DNA from: Acetobacteraceae bacterium
GTDB lineage: Bacteria; Pseudomonadota; Alphaproteobacteria; Acetobacterales; Acetobacteraceae
Assembly (NCBI GenBank): GCA_947476855.1
Contig: CANJSR010000127.1
Coordinates: 1 to 11,349, forward strand
Length of the DNA stretch: 11,349 bases
Direction of reading: 5' to 3'
Below the pieces are notes generated by a model. It searched no databases. It saw nothing but the letters and a program-made list of their open reading frames with translations, and was not told the DNA's origin. The stretch's first letter is position 1. Every line of letters starts with the position of its first letter. Positions 1 through 6,804 of this stretch are shown one piece after another. Both the position numbers and the translations under genes were made by a program.

Positions 1-1
1 C

Positions 2-724
2 GCGCTCGGCGCCGGCAGCCATGCGTTGACAGCGAAGGCAACCGACCTCGCGGGGAACGCCTCCGCGGCATCCAGCGTATCCACGATCGTCATGGGCACC
101 GCCAACGCCGACGTGCTGTTCGCCGCCGGTCCGGACCTGTCGGTTGGCGGCGGCGGCAACGACATCTACCTGGTGGACAACGCCGCCGACGTGGTGACCG
201 AGGCCCCGGGAGAGGGCTTCGACACGGTCTATGCAAGCGTCGGCTACACGCTGCCGGATGCCTCGGAGATCGAGTTCCTGATTGCCAACACGGGGGCACC
301 CGGCGTGGCGCTGACGGGGAACGGTTTTGCCAACACGATCTTCGGCGGGATCGGCGACGACACGATCGCCGGCGGCGGCGGGGCGGACATGGTGTTCGGC
401 GGCGTGGGCGCGGATGTGTTCGCGCTGCTGGCGCTGTCAGACTCGACGGTCGATCCGGCGGGCCGGGACACGGTCGGGGACTACTCGGCGCTGGCCGGGG
501 ACCTGATCGGGCTGGCGGCGCTGGATGCGAACACCGGTGTGGGCGGGGACCAGGCGTTCACGTTCATCGGATCGGCGGCGTTCTCGGCGGCCGGCCAGGT
601 GCGGGCCGAGGTCGTTGGCGGGATGACGGTGATTTCAGGGAACGTGAACGCGGGGCTGGGGGCGGACTTCGCGCTGCAACTGACCGGGTCGCATACGCTG
701 ACGGGGACGAACTTTATTCTTTGA
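2..724 (+). CDS. RTX/Ig-like repeat exoprotein, C-terminal part (5' truncated by window edge)
   Basis: The reading frame is open from base 2, so this is the last 240 residues of a larger protein; the TTG at 26 is not a credible start. The first ~25 residues (AGSHALTAKATDLAGNAS) look like the final strand of a bacterial Ig-like domain. A GTANADVL stretch follows, then degenerate glycine/aspartate nonapeptides of the hemolysin-type calcium-binding kind (GGGGND, GGIGDDTIAGGGGADMVFGG). The rest resembles the serralysin (peptidase M10) C-terminal domain: DANTG, GDQAFTFIG, AAFSAAGQVR and a terminal LTGSHTLTGTNFIL. Ending in an aliphatic FIL-type tail is typical of type I secretion (ABC/MFP/TolC) substrates, which are exported unprocessed and fold on extracellular calcium. 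No protease or adhesin domain is visible in the retained part, so the function of the full protein is unknown. A hairpin follows 10 bp after the stop. Confidence 0.88.
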   Translation, partial: ALGAGSHALTAKATDLAGNASAASSVSTIVMGTANADVLFAAGPDLSVGGGGNDIYLVDNAADVVTEAPGEGFDTVYASVGYTLPDASEIEFLIANTGAPGVALTGNGFANTIFGGIGDDTIAGGGGADMVFGGVGADVFALLALSDSTVDPAGRDTVGDYSALAGDLIGLAALDANTGVGGDQAFTFIGSAAFSAAGQVRAEVVGGMTVISGNVNAGLGADFALQLTGSHTLTGTNFIL

Positions 725-733
725 GTGATGGCA

Positions 734-766
734 GGCGCCATCCGGCCTCCAAGGCCAGATGGCGCC
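734..766 (+). terminator. Hairpin terminator after the RTX gene
   Basis: A perfect 9-bp outer stem (GGCGCCATC 734-742 with GATGGCGCC 758-766) encloses a 4-bp inner GGCC/GGCC stem, one mismatch pair and a TCCAA loop. It lies 10 bp after the stop of the exoprotein. The T tract is poor (GATTTG), so intrinsic termination is likely but not certain. Confidence 0.7.
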
Positions 767-838
767 GATTTGCCCAACAGCGTGCGATTATCGTCTATAC
801 ATGAGCATCTTTAGGCGGCACTATGCCGTTGCTGAAGC

Positions 839-852
839 ACGCAACGTTGCGT
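839..852. promoter_or_regulatory. 14-bp perfect palindrome, candidate operator for the isochorismatase-family gene
   Basis: ACGCAACGTTGCGT is its own reverse complement and has a central CG step. It lies about 50 bp before the ATG at 902 and is flanked by two copies of GTTGCTGA (828-835 and 851-858) spaced 23 bp apart. The form recalls LacI/PurR-family operators (the E. coli PurR box is ACGCAAACGTTTGCGT, two bases longer), but no regulator is encoded nearby. The assignment is inference from symmetry and position. Confidence 0.4.
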
Positions 853-901
853 TGCTGATTTTGTGGGCAATTCGTAGCCCCCACATCCAGGAGAAACCGC
901 A

Positions 902-1600
902 ATGAATGGCGTCACGTTTCCTCCTTCCATCATAGAACGCGTCGTCGCTCGGCGTGGGACGGAGCATATTTTTTCCGACCTTGATCCGAAACGAACGGCC
1001 CTGGTCGTTGTCGACCTGCAAAACGCCTTCATGGATGACGAAGTCGGCCATGCCGTCTGCCCGGCCGCGCGCGACATCGTTCCCAATGTCAACCGTCTCG
1101 CCGCTGCGACCCGCGCCGCCGGTGGCGCGGTTTTTTGGATCAAGAACACCTTCGATGAAACCTGCCTGACGGAATGGTCGGTCATGCAGGACATTTCCAC
1201 GCCCGCGGGACGCGCCAAACGCGCCGCCGCCATGAGCGAGAATACCAAGGGTCATGAACTGTGGCCGACGCTCGACGTGCGGCCAGAAGATGAGATCGTC
1301 AAGAAGTACCGGTTCAGCGCCTTCCTGCCCGGCACCTCCGATCTGCCCGCCCGCCTGCGTGCCCGCGGGTTCGATACCGTGCTGATCACTGGCACCGTCA
1401 CCAACGTCTGCTGCGAGTCCTCGGCGCGCGACGCGATGATGTCGAACTTTCGCGTGATCATGGTCAGCGATGGCAACGCCGCCATGACGCAGGCGGAACA
1501 TGAGGCTTCGTTGACCGCGTTCTACCTGACCTTCGGTGACGTCATGGACACCGACATGGTGGTCGGATTGCTGGCCGATACCACCCGCCTCGCCGCCTGA
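902..1600 (+). CDS. Isochorismatase-family cysteine hydrolase
   Basis: This 232-residue cytosolic enzyme belongs to the isochorismatase-like fold, whose members hydrolyse C-N or vinyl-ether bonds (N-carbamoylsarcosine, nicotinamide, ureidoacrylate, biuret, isochorismate). The catalytic triad is visible: Asp38 in ALVVVDLQN, Lys135 in KYRFSAF and Cys170 in TNVCCESSARDA, with the preceding GTVTN matching the usual cis-peptide loop. A second Cys (171) follows the nucleophile. The N-terminal ~25 residues (VTFPPSIIERVVARRG) are an extension also found in ureidoacrylate hydrolase (RutB)-like members. The start is supported by AGGAGAA ending 7 bases before the ATG. It is transcribed alone, preceded by a palindrome and followed by a hairpin shared with the convergent amidase operon. 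The substrate cannot be read from sequence; a biuret-, ureide- or carbamoyl-type amide is the reasonable guess. Confidence 0.88.
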   Translation: MNGVTFPPSIIERVVARRGTEHIFSDLDPKRTALVVVDLQNAFMDDEVGHAVCPAARDIVPNVNRLAAATRAAGGAVFWIKNTFDETCLTEWSVMQDISTPAGRAKRAAAMSENTKGHELWPTLDVRPEDEIVKKYRFSAFLPGTSDLPARLRARGFDTVLITGTVTNVCCESSARDAMMSNFRVIMVSDGNAAMTQAEHEASLTAFYLTFGDVMDTDMVVGLLADTTRLAA

Positions 1601-1606
1601 TCCGTT

Positions 1607-1630
1607 CCGGGGACCCGGTCGGGTCCCCGG
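1607..1630. terminator. Bidirectional hairpin between convergent units
   Basis: A perfect 10-bp stem (CCGGGGACCC with GGGTCCCCGG) closes on a 4-base GGTC loop. It lies 6 bp after the isochorismatase-family stop and 10 bp beyond the stop of the AtzG-like gene on the other strand. No long T tract follows on either side. The position between two convergent genes supports termination in both directions. Confidence 0.72.
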
Positions 1631-1640
1631 TTCCGATTGA

Positions 1641-1814
1641 TCAGACCGGCCGCAGGCGCAGCACCAGGGCTGGCTCCTCCTGGTATGACCGTTCCGTCTT
1701 ACGGACGATCGCGGCGGCCCGCTCCAGATCCGCCATCATCGCCTCCAGGCCCGGAAGTTCCGCCTCGGGCAATTGCATCCCAAGCGCGGCAAGACTTTCC
1801 TTGAAATCGCTCAT
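1641..1814 (-). CDS. AtzG/GatC-like small amidase partner (57 aa)
   Basis: The reading frame runs from ATG at 1814-1812 to TGA at 1643-1641 and encodes 57 residues beginning MSDFKESLAALGMQLPEAEL. The arrangement matches the AtzG-like (DUF4089/GatC-like) proteins: an N-terminal LGMQLPEAELPGLEAMM segment, a long helix rich in Ala, Leu, Glu and Arg, and a closing EEPALVLRL that resembles the EPA-x-x-F tail of the family. In cyanuric acid degraders AtzG is required for solubility and activity of the amidase AtzE, in the way GatC supports GatA. A GGGGAAAG ribosome-binding site precedes the ATG, and the gene begins 17 bp after the amidase stop, so the two are co-transcribed. In Pseudomonas ADP atzG lies before atzE; here the order is reversed. 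The identification rests on a short sequence and context. Confidence 0.7.
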   Translation of the reverse strand: MSDFKESLAALGMQLPEAELPGLEAMMADLERAAAIVRKTERSYQEEPALVLRLRPV

Positions 1815-1831
1815 GCTCGTCTTTCCCCGTC

Positions 1832-3244
1832 CTATTCCGCCGCAAGTTCCAATGCCGCTCCGAAAGCCGGCCGCAGGGACCGGAAGTCGGTGGCCTTCTC
1901 AAACGCATCGCCGGTCTTCAGAACGATATGATCCTCAAACGGACGGCCCGCGAGTTGCAGCGACAGCGGCAGGCCCGTGCTGGAGAAGCCGTTGCACAGC
2001 GACAGCGCCGGACTGCCGGTGACGTTGAACACCTGAGTCAGGATCGGCCCCCGCGGCACGGCCGCATCCCCAAAGGTCGGTGCCGGTGAGTGCCAGCCGG
2101 GGATCGCGATGATATCGACGGTTTCAAAGGCCGCGGCCATCTCGGCGATCAGCACCGCGCGTTGGCGCAGCGCGTTGATGTAGTCGCTGGCGCGCACCAT
2201 CGCGCCCGCCATCAGGCGACGCCGGCCGAGTTCGCCGTAAAGCTCGGGCGTCTTGGTCAGATAGCGCTCATGCACGGCATAGCTCTCGGAGCGCGAGATC
2301 AGGCTGCAGATGTCCGAGTAGTCCAGCAGCGGCGACAGCGTGATTTCCCGCACCGTGGCGCCGAGGCCGGTCAGCACGCGGAGGGATTCGTCGAAGGCGG
2401 CAATGACCTCGGGCGTGCTGGGCAGATCGGTCTCGAACAGATGCCGGGGCACGCCGATGCGCATCCCCGCGATGCCGCCACCCAAGGTTCCCACGAAATC
2501 GGGCACGGCGACATCGGCGCTGCCGGGGTCGAGCGGATCGTGGCCTGCCAGCACCTGCATCATCAGGGCACAGTCCTCGGCGGTCCAGCACATCGGCCCG
2601 CCATGATCGAGGCTGAACGAGAGGGGCAGGATGCCGCGCCGGCTGACCAGGCCGTACGTCGGCTTGTGCCCGGCGATCCCGCACATCGCCGCGGGCCAGC
2701 GGATGGAACCGCCGGTGTCGGTGCCCATGGCGCCCGCGCACAGGCCGGCTGCGACGGCGGCGCCCGAGCCGCTGGAAGAACCGCCAGGCATATGCTCCAG
2801 GTTCCAGGGATTGCGGGCGGGCGGCCAAGGCAGGTCGAAGGACGGACCGCCGGTCGCGAATTCATGCGTCGAGAGCTTGCCCAGGATAACGGCGCCGGCC
2901 TGGCGCAGCAGCCGGACGGTGGTCGCGTCCTCGGCCGGGACATGGTCCTTGAACAGCGCGGAATGGCCGGTCGTGGCGATGCCGGCCGTGTTGTAGATGT
3001 CCTTCAGCCCGATCGGGATCCCGTGCAGCGGGCCTTTCCAGCCGCCGGCCTTGATCTCGGCCTCGGCCTTCGCGGCGTCGGCGAGGGCCTGCTCCGCCAG
3101 CAGCAGGATGAAACTGTTGAGTTTCGGGTCCAGGGTCTTGACTCGATCGATGAAGGCGCGGGTCAGGTCGACCGGCGACAGGGTGCCGGCACGGATCATG
3201 GCCGAGGCTTTGGCGATCGTCAGGTAGTGCAGTTCGGTGGCCAT
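1832..3244 (-). CDS. Amidase signature-family hydrolase, AtzE/GatA-like
   Basis: A 470-residue cytosolic amidase, the usual length for the family. The catalytic Ser-cisSer-Lys set is complete: Lys81 in PIGLKD, cis-Ser156 in PGGSSSGSGAAVAAG and nucleophile Ser180 in GTDTGGSIR, with the expected 24-residue spacing between the two serines. Further family landmarks are LSPVDLTRAFIDR near the N-terminus, THEFATGGPSFD, NPWN and GHKPTYGLVSRRG. The substrate pocket residues after Ser180 are WPAAMCG, where many relatives have a small residue or Pro in place of Trp183. The enzyme should hydrolyse a primary or ureide-type amide, releasing ammonia; the downstream AtzG-like subunit argues for an AtzE-type heteromer rather than a tRNA amidotransferase, since no GatB is present. 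ATG at 3244 is chosen; a GTG at 3250 lies closer to GGAG and could be the true start, adding two residues. The frame stays open upstream to 4642, but that part is antisense to the next gene. Confidence 0.9.
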   Translation of the reverse strand: MATELHYLTIAKASAMIRAGTLSPVDLTRAFIDRVKTLDPKLNSFILLLAEQALADAAKAEAEIKAGGWKGPLHGIPIGLKDIYNTAGIATTGHSALFKDHVPAEDATTVRLLRQAGAVILGKLSTHEFATGGPSFDLPWPPARNPWNLEHMPGGSSSGSGAAVAAGLCAGAMGTDTGGSIRWPAAMCGIAGHKPTYGLVSRRGILPLSFSLDHGGPMCWTAEDCALMMQVLAGHDPLDPGSADVAVPDFVGTLGGGIAGMRIGVPRHLFETDLPSTPEVIAAFDESLRVLTGLGATVREITLSPLLDYSDICSLISRSESYAVHERYLTKTPELYGELGRRRLMAGAMVRASDYINALRQRAVLIAEMAAAFETVDIIAIPGWHSPAPTFGDAAVPRGPILTQVFNVTGSPALSLCNGFSSTGLPLSLQLAGRPFEDHIVLKTGDAFEKATDFRSLRPAFGAALELAAE

Positions 3245-3592
3245 GGGCACGGTGTCTCCGCCGGAGTAGGTGTCGGGAGGAGTGTAAGCAAGACCCGTAC
3301 CCGTCGAGCGGCGGCGCTGCCTATTTCGTAAACATTCGGAGATCCCGCTCCGTTTGACGGGCGGTAGGAATGGAAGCGCGCGGGCTGCAAAATGTCCCAA
3401 TCCTCGGAAATATGGGCACATAAAGTGCAAAGTGACACCGGATGGGGATAGAATGCCTAAAACAAATGCACATCCTGGCCCTGGAGCCATCCCCCCCCCA
3501 TCAGACCATGCGCCCCCACCGCTCTGAACCTCCCCCTGGGCATCGACCCCAGGATGTCGGACAATCCGGAAAAGCCCGACAGGAGAACGCCC
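3245..3592. other. 348-bp divergent intergenic region between amidase and amidohydrolase genes
   Basis: This region carries no convincing gene. It is richer in A/T than its surroundings around 3385-3475 and should contain the promoters of both divergent units. It holds a sigma-54-like element (3414-3429), a weak hairpin CGGAG/CTCCG (3337-3352), a TAGAAT (3449-3454) without a good -35 partner, and a run of nine C (3491-3499) in the presumed leader of the plus-strand gene. Confidence 0.6.
3414..3429 (+). promoter_or_regulatory. Candidate sigma-54 (RpoN) promoter for the amidohydrolase gene
   Basis: GGGCACATAAAGTGCA fits the -24/-12 consensus TGGCAC-N5-TTGCA at 9 of 11 defined positions and keeps the invariant GG and GC with exactly 10 bases between them. 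Transcription would begin near 3440, leaving a leader of about 150 bases before the ATG at 3593. No enhancer-binding activator gene is in the window. The element also contains a GCAC/GTGC inverted repeat, so a repressor site is an alternative reading. Confidence 0.45.
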
Positions 3593-4420
3593 ATGCCAGT
3601 CATCGACGTCCAGGTTCATCCCTTCGACCGCGATCACCCCGGACGGCCCTGGGCCGGTCCCTCCCACGGGCTGACCTCGGCCACCGGAGAGGAGATGGTC
3701 GCCGCCATGACCGCCGTCGGAGTCGATGGCGCGATCATGGTGTCCTCCTTCAGCGCCTATCGCTTCGATCCCAGCTACGCGCTGGAGGTCTACAACAAGT
3801 ATCCCGACAAATTCCGCGTGGTGACACCCGTCGATCCCACCGATCCGGCGATCGACGACGTGGTCGCCAAATGGGCGGTCACCGATGGCGCCCGCGGCAT
3901 CCGCATCCTGCTGCGGGAGGGGATGCCGATGGACCCCGACCACCCCGGCCTCAATCGTGCCTTCCGCGCCGCCGCTCGGCATGGTCTGCCGGTGAACATG
4001 CTGTGCTGGGGCATCCTCGACAAAGGCCTGCCGCATATCCAGCGCCACCCGGACACGGTGATCGTCGTCGACCATGTCGGCATGCTCCAGCCCCAGACCC
4101 CGCCGGTGCCCGCCGATGTCTGGGCCGACCTGCCGAAGCTGCTCGCCCTGGCCCAGTATCCCAACGTCCGAGTGAAGATCAGCGGCACCTGCACGATGTC
4201 GCACCAGCCCTTCCCCTATGACGACATCTGGGAACCGGTGCTCCGCATCATCGACGCCTTCGGGCTGGACCGCTGCATGTGGGGCACCGACTGGACGCGC
4301 ACGATCCAGATGCTGACCTATGAGCAGGGCGTCGCGCCCTACCGCAACACCACGCGCCTGTCCGCCGAGGACAAAGCCAGGCTGATGGGCGGCACCGTGC
4401 AGAAGGTCTACAAGTGGTGA
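3593..4420 (+). CDS. Amidohydrolase family 2 TIM-barrel hydrolase (LigI/fuconolactonase-like)
   Basis: A 275-residue cytosolic enzyme of the amidohydrolase-2 (PF04909-type) group, which hydrolyses lactones or decarboxylates/hydrates ring-cleavage products. Visible landmarks are DVQVHPF at residues 5-11 (His9), VVDHVG with His161, VKISG on a later strand, and MWGTDWTR with Asp233. The first His of the classic HxH is replaced by Gln7, and the strand-5 position reads PVNMLCWG rather than ending in His, so metal ligation may be reduced or absent; the 2-pyrone-4,6-dicarboxylate lactonase LigI is a known metal-independent relative. ATG at 3593 is preferred because AGGAGAA sits 5 bases before it; an in-frame ATG at 3554 lacks proper spacing. 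A hairpin follows the stop. The substrate is unknown. Confidence 0.85.
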   Translation: MPVIDVQVHPFDRDHPGRPWAGPSHGLTSATGEEMVAAMTAVGVDGAIMVSSFSAYRFDPSYALEVYNKYPDKFRVVTPVDPTDPAIDDVVAKWAVTDGARGIRILLREGMPMDPDHPGLNRAFRAAARHGLPVNMLCWGILDKGLPHIQRHPDTVIVVDHVGMLQPQTPPVPADVWADLPKLLALAQYPNVRVKISGTCTMSHQPFPYDDIWEPVLRIIDAFGLDRCMWGTDWTRTIQMLTYEQGVAPYRNTTRLSAEDKARLMGGTVQKVYKW

Positions 4421-4452
4421 ACGCCGCACCGGTCCGGCGCCAGTGACGCTGG

Positions 4453-4487
4453 GGCGGAGCATGGTTCGGCCGGACCATGCCCCCGCC
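4453..4487 (+). terminator. Hairpin terminator after the amidohydrolase gene
   Basis: GCATGGTTC (4459-4467) pairs with GGACCATGC (4472-4480) through one G-T wobble, around a GGCC loop. GGCGG/CCGCC extends the stem beyond a small internal loop. No T tract follows. It ends 24 bases before the next ATG, so it might instead act in the leader of the GH13 gene. Confidence 0.55.
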
Positions 4488-4511
4488 TCGGGGCGGCACT
4501 GAAAGCACGCC

Positions 4512-6761
4512 ATGTCATGCATGAGAACGATCCGTCGATCCGCGGCGGTGGTCCTGGCGCTGGCGCTCTGGTGGCTGGCATCACCCACCGTCGCCCTGGC
4601 CCGGGCCCCCGCGTGCCAGAACTGGTCGCGGGTATCGGACACGATCGGCCTCTACTTCGCGAACCGGGGCGTCTTCTTCCTCCACGACTCCGATCATTCC
4701 GAGTTCATCCAGGAGATCGCCTTCGGCGGCGCATCGGGCCGAACCATCGGGATCGTGGGCGACTGGGACCGGAGCGGCTTTGACTCGGTCGGCGTCTATG
4801 ATCCCGACAGCGCGACATTCCGCCTGAGACCGGGTTCGTCCGCCCATCGGGAGGAAACCCGTTTCGTCTTCGGCACCCCAGGACAGGGCAACCGGCCGGT
4901 GGCGGGCGACTGGACGGGCAAGGGTTACGCGTCGGTCGGTGTGTATGATCGGCAGGCCCGGGTCTTCCGGTTGCGCCACGCGAATGCCGCGGGGGCCGCA
5001 GACCTCGTGCTGCCGTTCGGCATAGCGGGCGAGGGCGGGTTGCCGATCGCCGGCGATTGGATCGGTGACGGGATCACCTGCGTCGGCCTGTATGACGAGG
5101 CCACGGGCACGTTCCATCTGCGGCTGACCAACGATCCCGCGAACACAACAGCCCGCAGCTTCCGCTATGGCGCGGGCCAGGGGATGAAGCCGCTGTTCGG
5201 CCGATGGCAGCCCGGAAGCGCCGGCCTCGGTGTCGCCATCTGGCGCGGCAACGCGGTCCTGCAAAAGGATGTCATCGGCGGCGGGCCCGCCGACCGGACC
5301 CTGCACATGGCCCCGCAAGGAACGCCTCATGGGCTGCCGCCGCAGCTGATCGCCGGGCGATGGCGGCCAGATCGCTGCCTGCTGCCAGGCCAGAACACGA
5401 CGCCCGCCACCCCCGCCTGGGCGCGCGGCCTGGTCATGTATGAGATGCGGCTTTCGACCTTCACGGAAGCCAGCGGTCTTTCGCGCCTGGCCGCGGCCAC
5501 CAGGAAGCTCGATGAATTGCAGGACCTGGGGATCACCGCGATCATCCTGACCCCGGTGCACGACGGACCGACCGCGCCCGATCTGCGGGAGTCGAACCTC
5601 TACGCCGCGGGACAGCCCGACAAGCTGAACCCCCGCCTCGGCACGGATGCGGAGTTCAAGGCCTTCGTGTCCGAGGCCCATGCACGCGGCATTCGCGTGC
5701 TCGTCGATGTCGTCCTGCACGGGCTGTTCCCGGCCAGTCCGTACGTGACCCCCGGCCCGCGGGCCTTGCCGCAAGACTGGTTCAGCCGCACCGCCGATGG
5801 TGCCTTCATCCGCAACAGTTGGGGCATGGTGCAGTTCGACTGGTCCGCGCCCGGGCTGCGCGACTGGTGGACCGAGAATGTCGGCGTCGCATGGATCAAG
5901 CGCTACGACATCGACGGCTACCGCATGGATCTGGAACCCTCGACCGCCGGTTCTCCCCTATGGACCAAGGTGAGGGAGCGTGTGCGGGAAGCGACCGGCA
6001 AGCCGATCCTGCTGGTGCCTGAACTGCAACGGTCAGGCAGGGCCTATCTGTATGACATGTCGCAGAACGATTTCCTCGTGTCCGACTTCCTCGAGGGCCG
6101 GCGGCGTGTCGTCGAAACCGTGCGCGGATCGCCCGAAATCTTCTACACGAGCGGCCTGTCCAACCATGACTCCAAGGCCTACTCCGCGCATGGGCGCCTG
6201 GCCGCCTTCGCCTACGGCCTGGTGCTGTCGCCCTTCGTGCCGCGCTGGTTCGCGGGGGAGGAGTTCAACGCCGCCCCCGACTTCATCGGCCGCGATCACG
6301 TTCTGTATTTCAGCCAGCTTCACTGGGAGCAGAAGACCCGCAACGCCGCTTTGGTCCAGCAGGTCAAGCGCCTGATTGAGATCAGGCGCCGGTGCCAGGA
6401 CATCGTGGCGCCGCTCGACCGACCGCTGAACCGGGCCAACATCGTGGCGGCGGCGTCATTCTCCGGGACGGATCTGGAGCCCTATTCGATGTGGGATGGC
6501 GATACGTCGATCACCGTGCTGGCCAAGGCAACGGCGCCATCGGGTCCGGTCACGGTTGTCATCCCGGTGGACCGGATGGGCATGCGGCAGCCGTATTTTC
6601 AGGTGACGGACATGCTGGCCGGGACAAGCGCTGTGCGGACCTGGGCGGAGGTACTGCGCGGTCTCACGGTTCCGTTGCCGCAGGGCGGCGCGGTCGTGTT
6701 GAAGCTGGAGGCGCGGGGTACGCCGGACAGCAGTGGCGCCCGACACGATCGGTGTTCATGA
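4512..6761 (+). CDS. Exported GH13 alpha-amylase-family protein with N-terminal tandem beta repeats
   Basis: This 749-residue protein starts with a Sec signal peptide: RTIRR, a hydrophobic AAVVLALALWWLA core, and cleavage predicted after ALA at residue 30. Residues ~40-290 hold five repeats of a propeller-like unit (GVYD....FRLR followed by GDW); the GDW/GRW marks fall at 83, 132, 181, 230 and 282, a near-perfect 49-residue period. A GH13 barrel begins near 300 (VMYEMRLSTF). Region I is Asp399 in DVVLHG, region II is GYRMD with Asp473 (nucleophile), region III is VPEL with Glu504 (acid/base) and region IV is SNHD with Asp553, so the catalytic Asp/Glu/Asp set is complete. Region I lacks the usual NH pair (HG instead), and domain B is short. 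A small beta domain ends the protein. ATG at 4521 is an alternative start; neither has a strong ribosome-binding site. Likely a periplasmic or secreted alpha-glucan or oligosaccharide hydrolase or transglycosylase; specificity is unknown. Confidence 0.85.
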   Translation: MSCMRTIRRSAAVVLALALWWLASPTVALARAPACQNWSRVSDTIGLYFANRGVFFLHDSDHSEFIQEIAFGGASGRTIGIVGDWDRSGFDSVGVYDPDSATFRLRPGSSAHREETRFVFGTPGQGNRPVAGDWTGKGYASVGVYDRQARVFRLRHANAAGAADLVLPFGIAGEGGLPIAGDWIGDGITCVGLYDEATGTFHLRLTNDPANTTARSFRYGAGQGMKPLFGRWQPGSAGLGVAIWRGNAVLQKDVIGGGPADRTLHMAPQGTPHGLPPQLIAGRWRPDRCLLPGQNTTPATPAWARGLVMYEMRLSTFTEASGLSRLAAATRKLDELQDLGITAIILTPVHDGPTAPDLRESNLYAAGQPDKLNPRLGTDAEFKAFVSEAHARGIRVLVDVVLHGLFPASPYVTPGPRALPQDWFSRTADGAFIRNSWGMVQFDWSAPGLRDWWTENVGVAWIKRYDIDGYRMDLEPSTAGSPLWTKVRERVREATGKPILLVPELQRSGRAYLYDMSQNDFLVSDFLEGRRRVVETVRGSPEIFYTSGLSNHDSKAYSAHGRLAAFAYGLVLSPFVPRWFAGEEFNAAPDFIGRDHVLYFSQLHWEQKTRNAALVQQVKRLIEIRRRCQDIVAPLDRPLNRANIVAAASFSGTDLEPYSMWDGDTSITVLAKATAPSGPVTVVIPVDRMGMRQPYFQVTDMLAGTSAVRTWAEVLRGLTVPLPQGGAVVLKLEARGTPDSSGARHDRCS

Positions 6762-6766
6762 AGGCA

Positions 6767-6793
6767 GCGGCTGGATCGTCCTGATCCAGCCGC
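6767..6793. terminator. Bidirectional hairpin between GH13 and aldolase genes
   Basis: An 11-bp perfect stem (GCGGCTGGATC with GATCCAGCCGC) has a 5-base GTCCT loop. It starts 6 bp after the GH13 stop and lies 12 bp beyond the aldolase stop on the other strand. T tracts are absent or weak. The position strongly suggests a shared terminator. Confidence 0.75.
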
Positions 6794-6804
6794 CGCTTCC
6801 CGCC

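Noticed and set aside
26..28. TTG at 26 as the start of the RTX protein
   Set aside because: The frame is open to the left edge, and the residues before the TTG continue an Ig-like motif, so the gene begins outside the window.
796..801. TATACA as a -10 box for the cysteine hydrolase gene
   Set aside because: The nearest -35-like TTGCCC (770-775) is 20 bp away, too far, and overlaps the region just after the RTX terminator.
2090..3331. 413-residue plus-strand frame across the amidase gene
   Set aside because: It is the reverse-complement shadow of a GC-rich gene, rich in Gly/Arg/Gln/His with no family motif.
3354..3359. TTGACG as a -35 box on the plus strand
   Set aside because: No A/T-rich -10 occurs at 15-19 bp spacing; the sequence there is GC-rich.
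3245..4642. Upstream extension of the amidase frame to 4642, giving a 936-residue protein
   Set aside because: The extension is antisense to the amidohydrolase gene, is low-complexity Gly/Asp/His/Arg-rich, and precedes a well-formed amidase N-terminus at 3244.
4581..5774. 397-residue minus-strand frame inside the GH13 gene
   Set aside because: It is antisense to a protein with a signal peptide, periodic repeats and GH13 motifs, and has no recognisable domain of its own.
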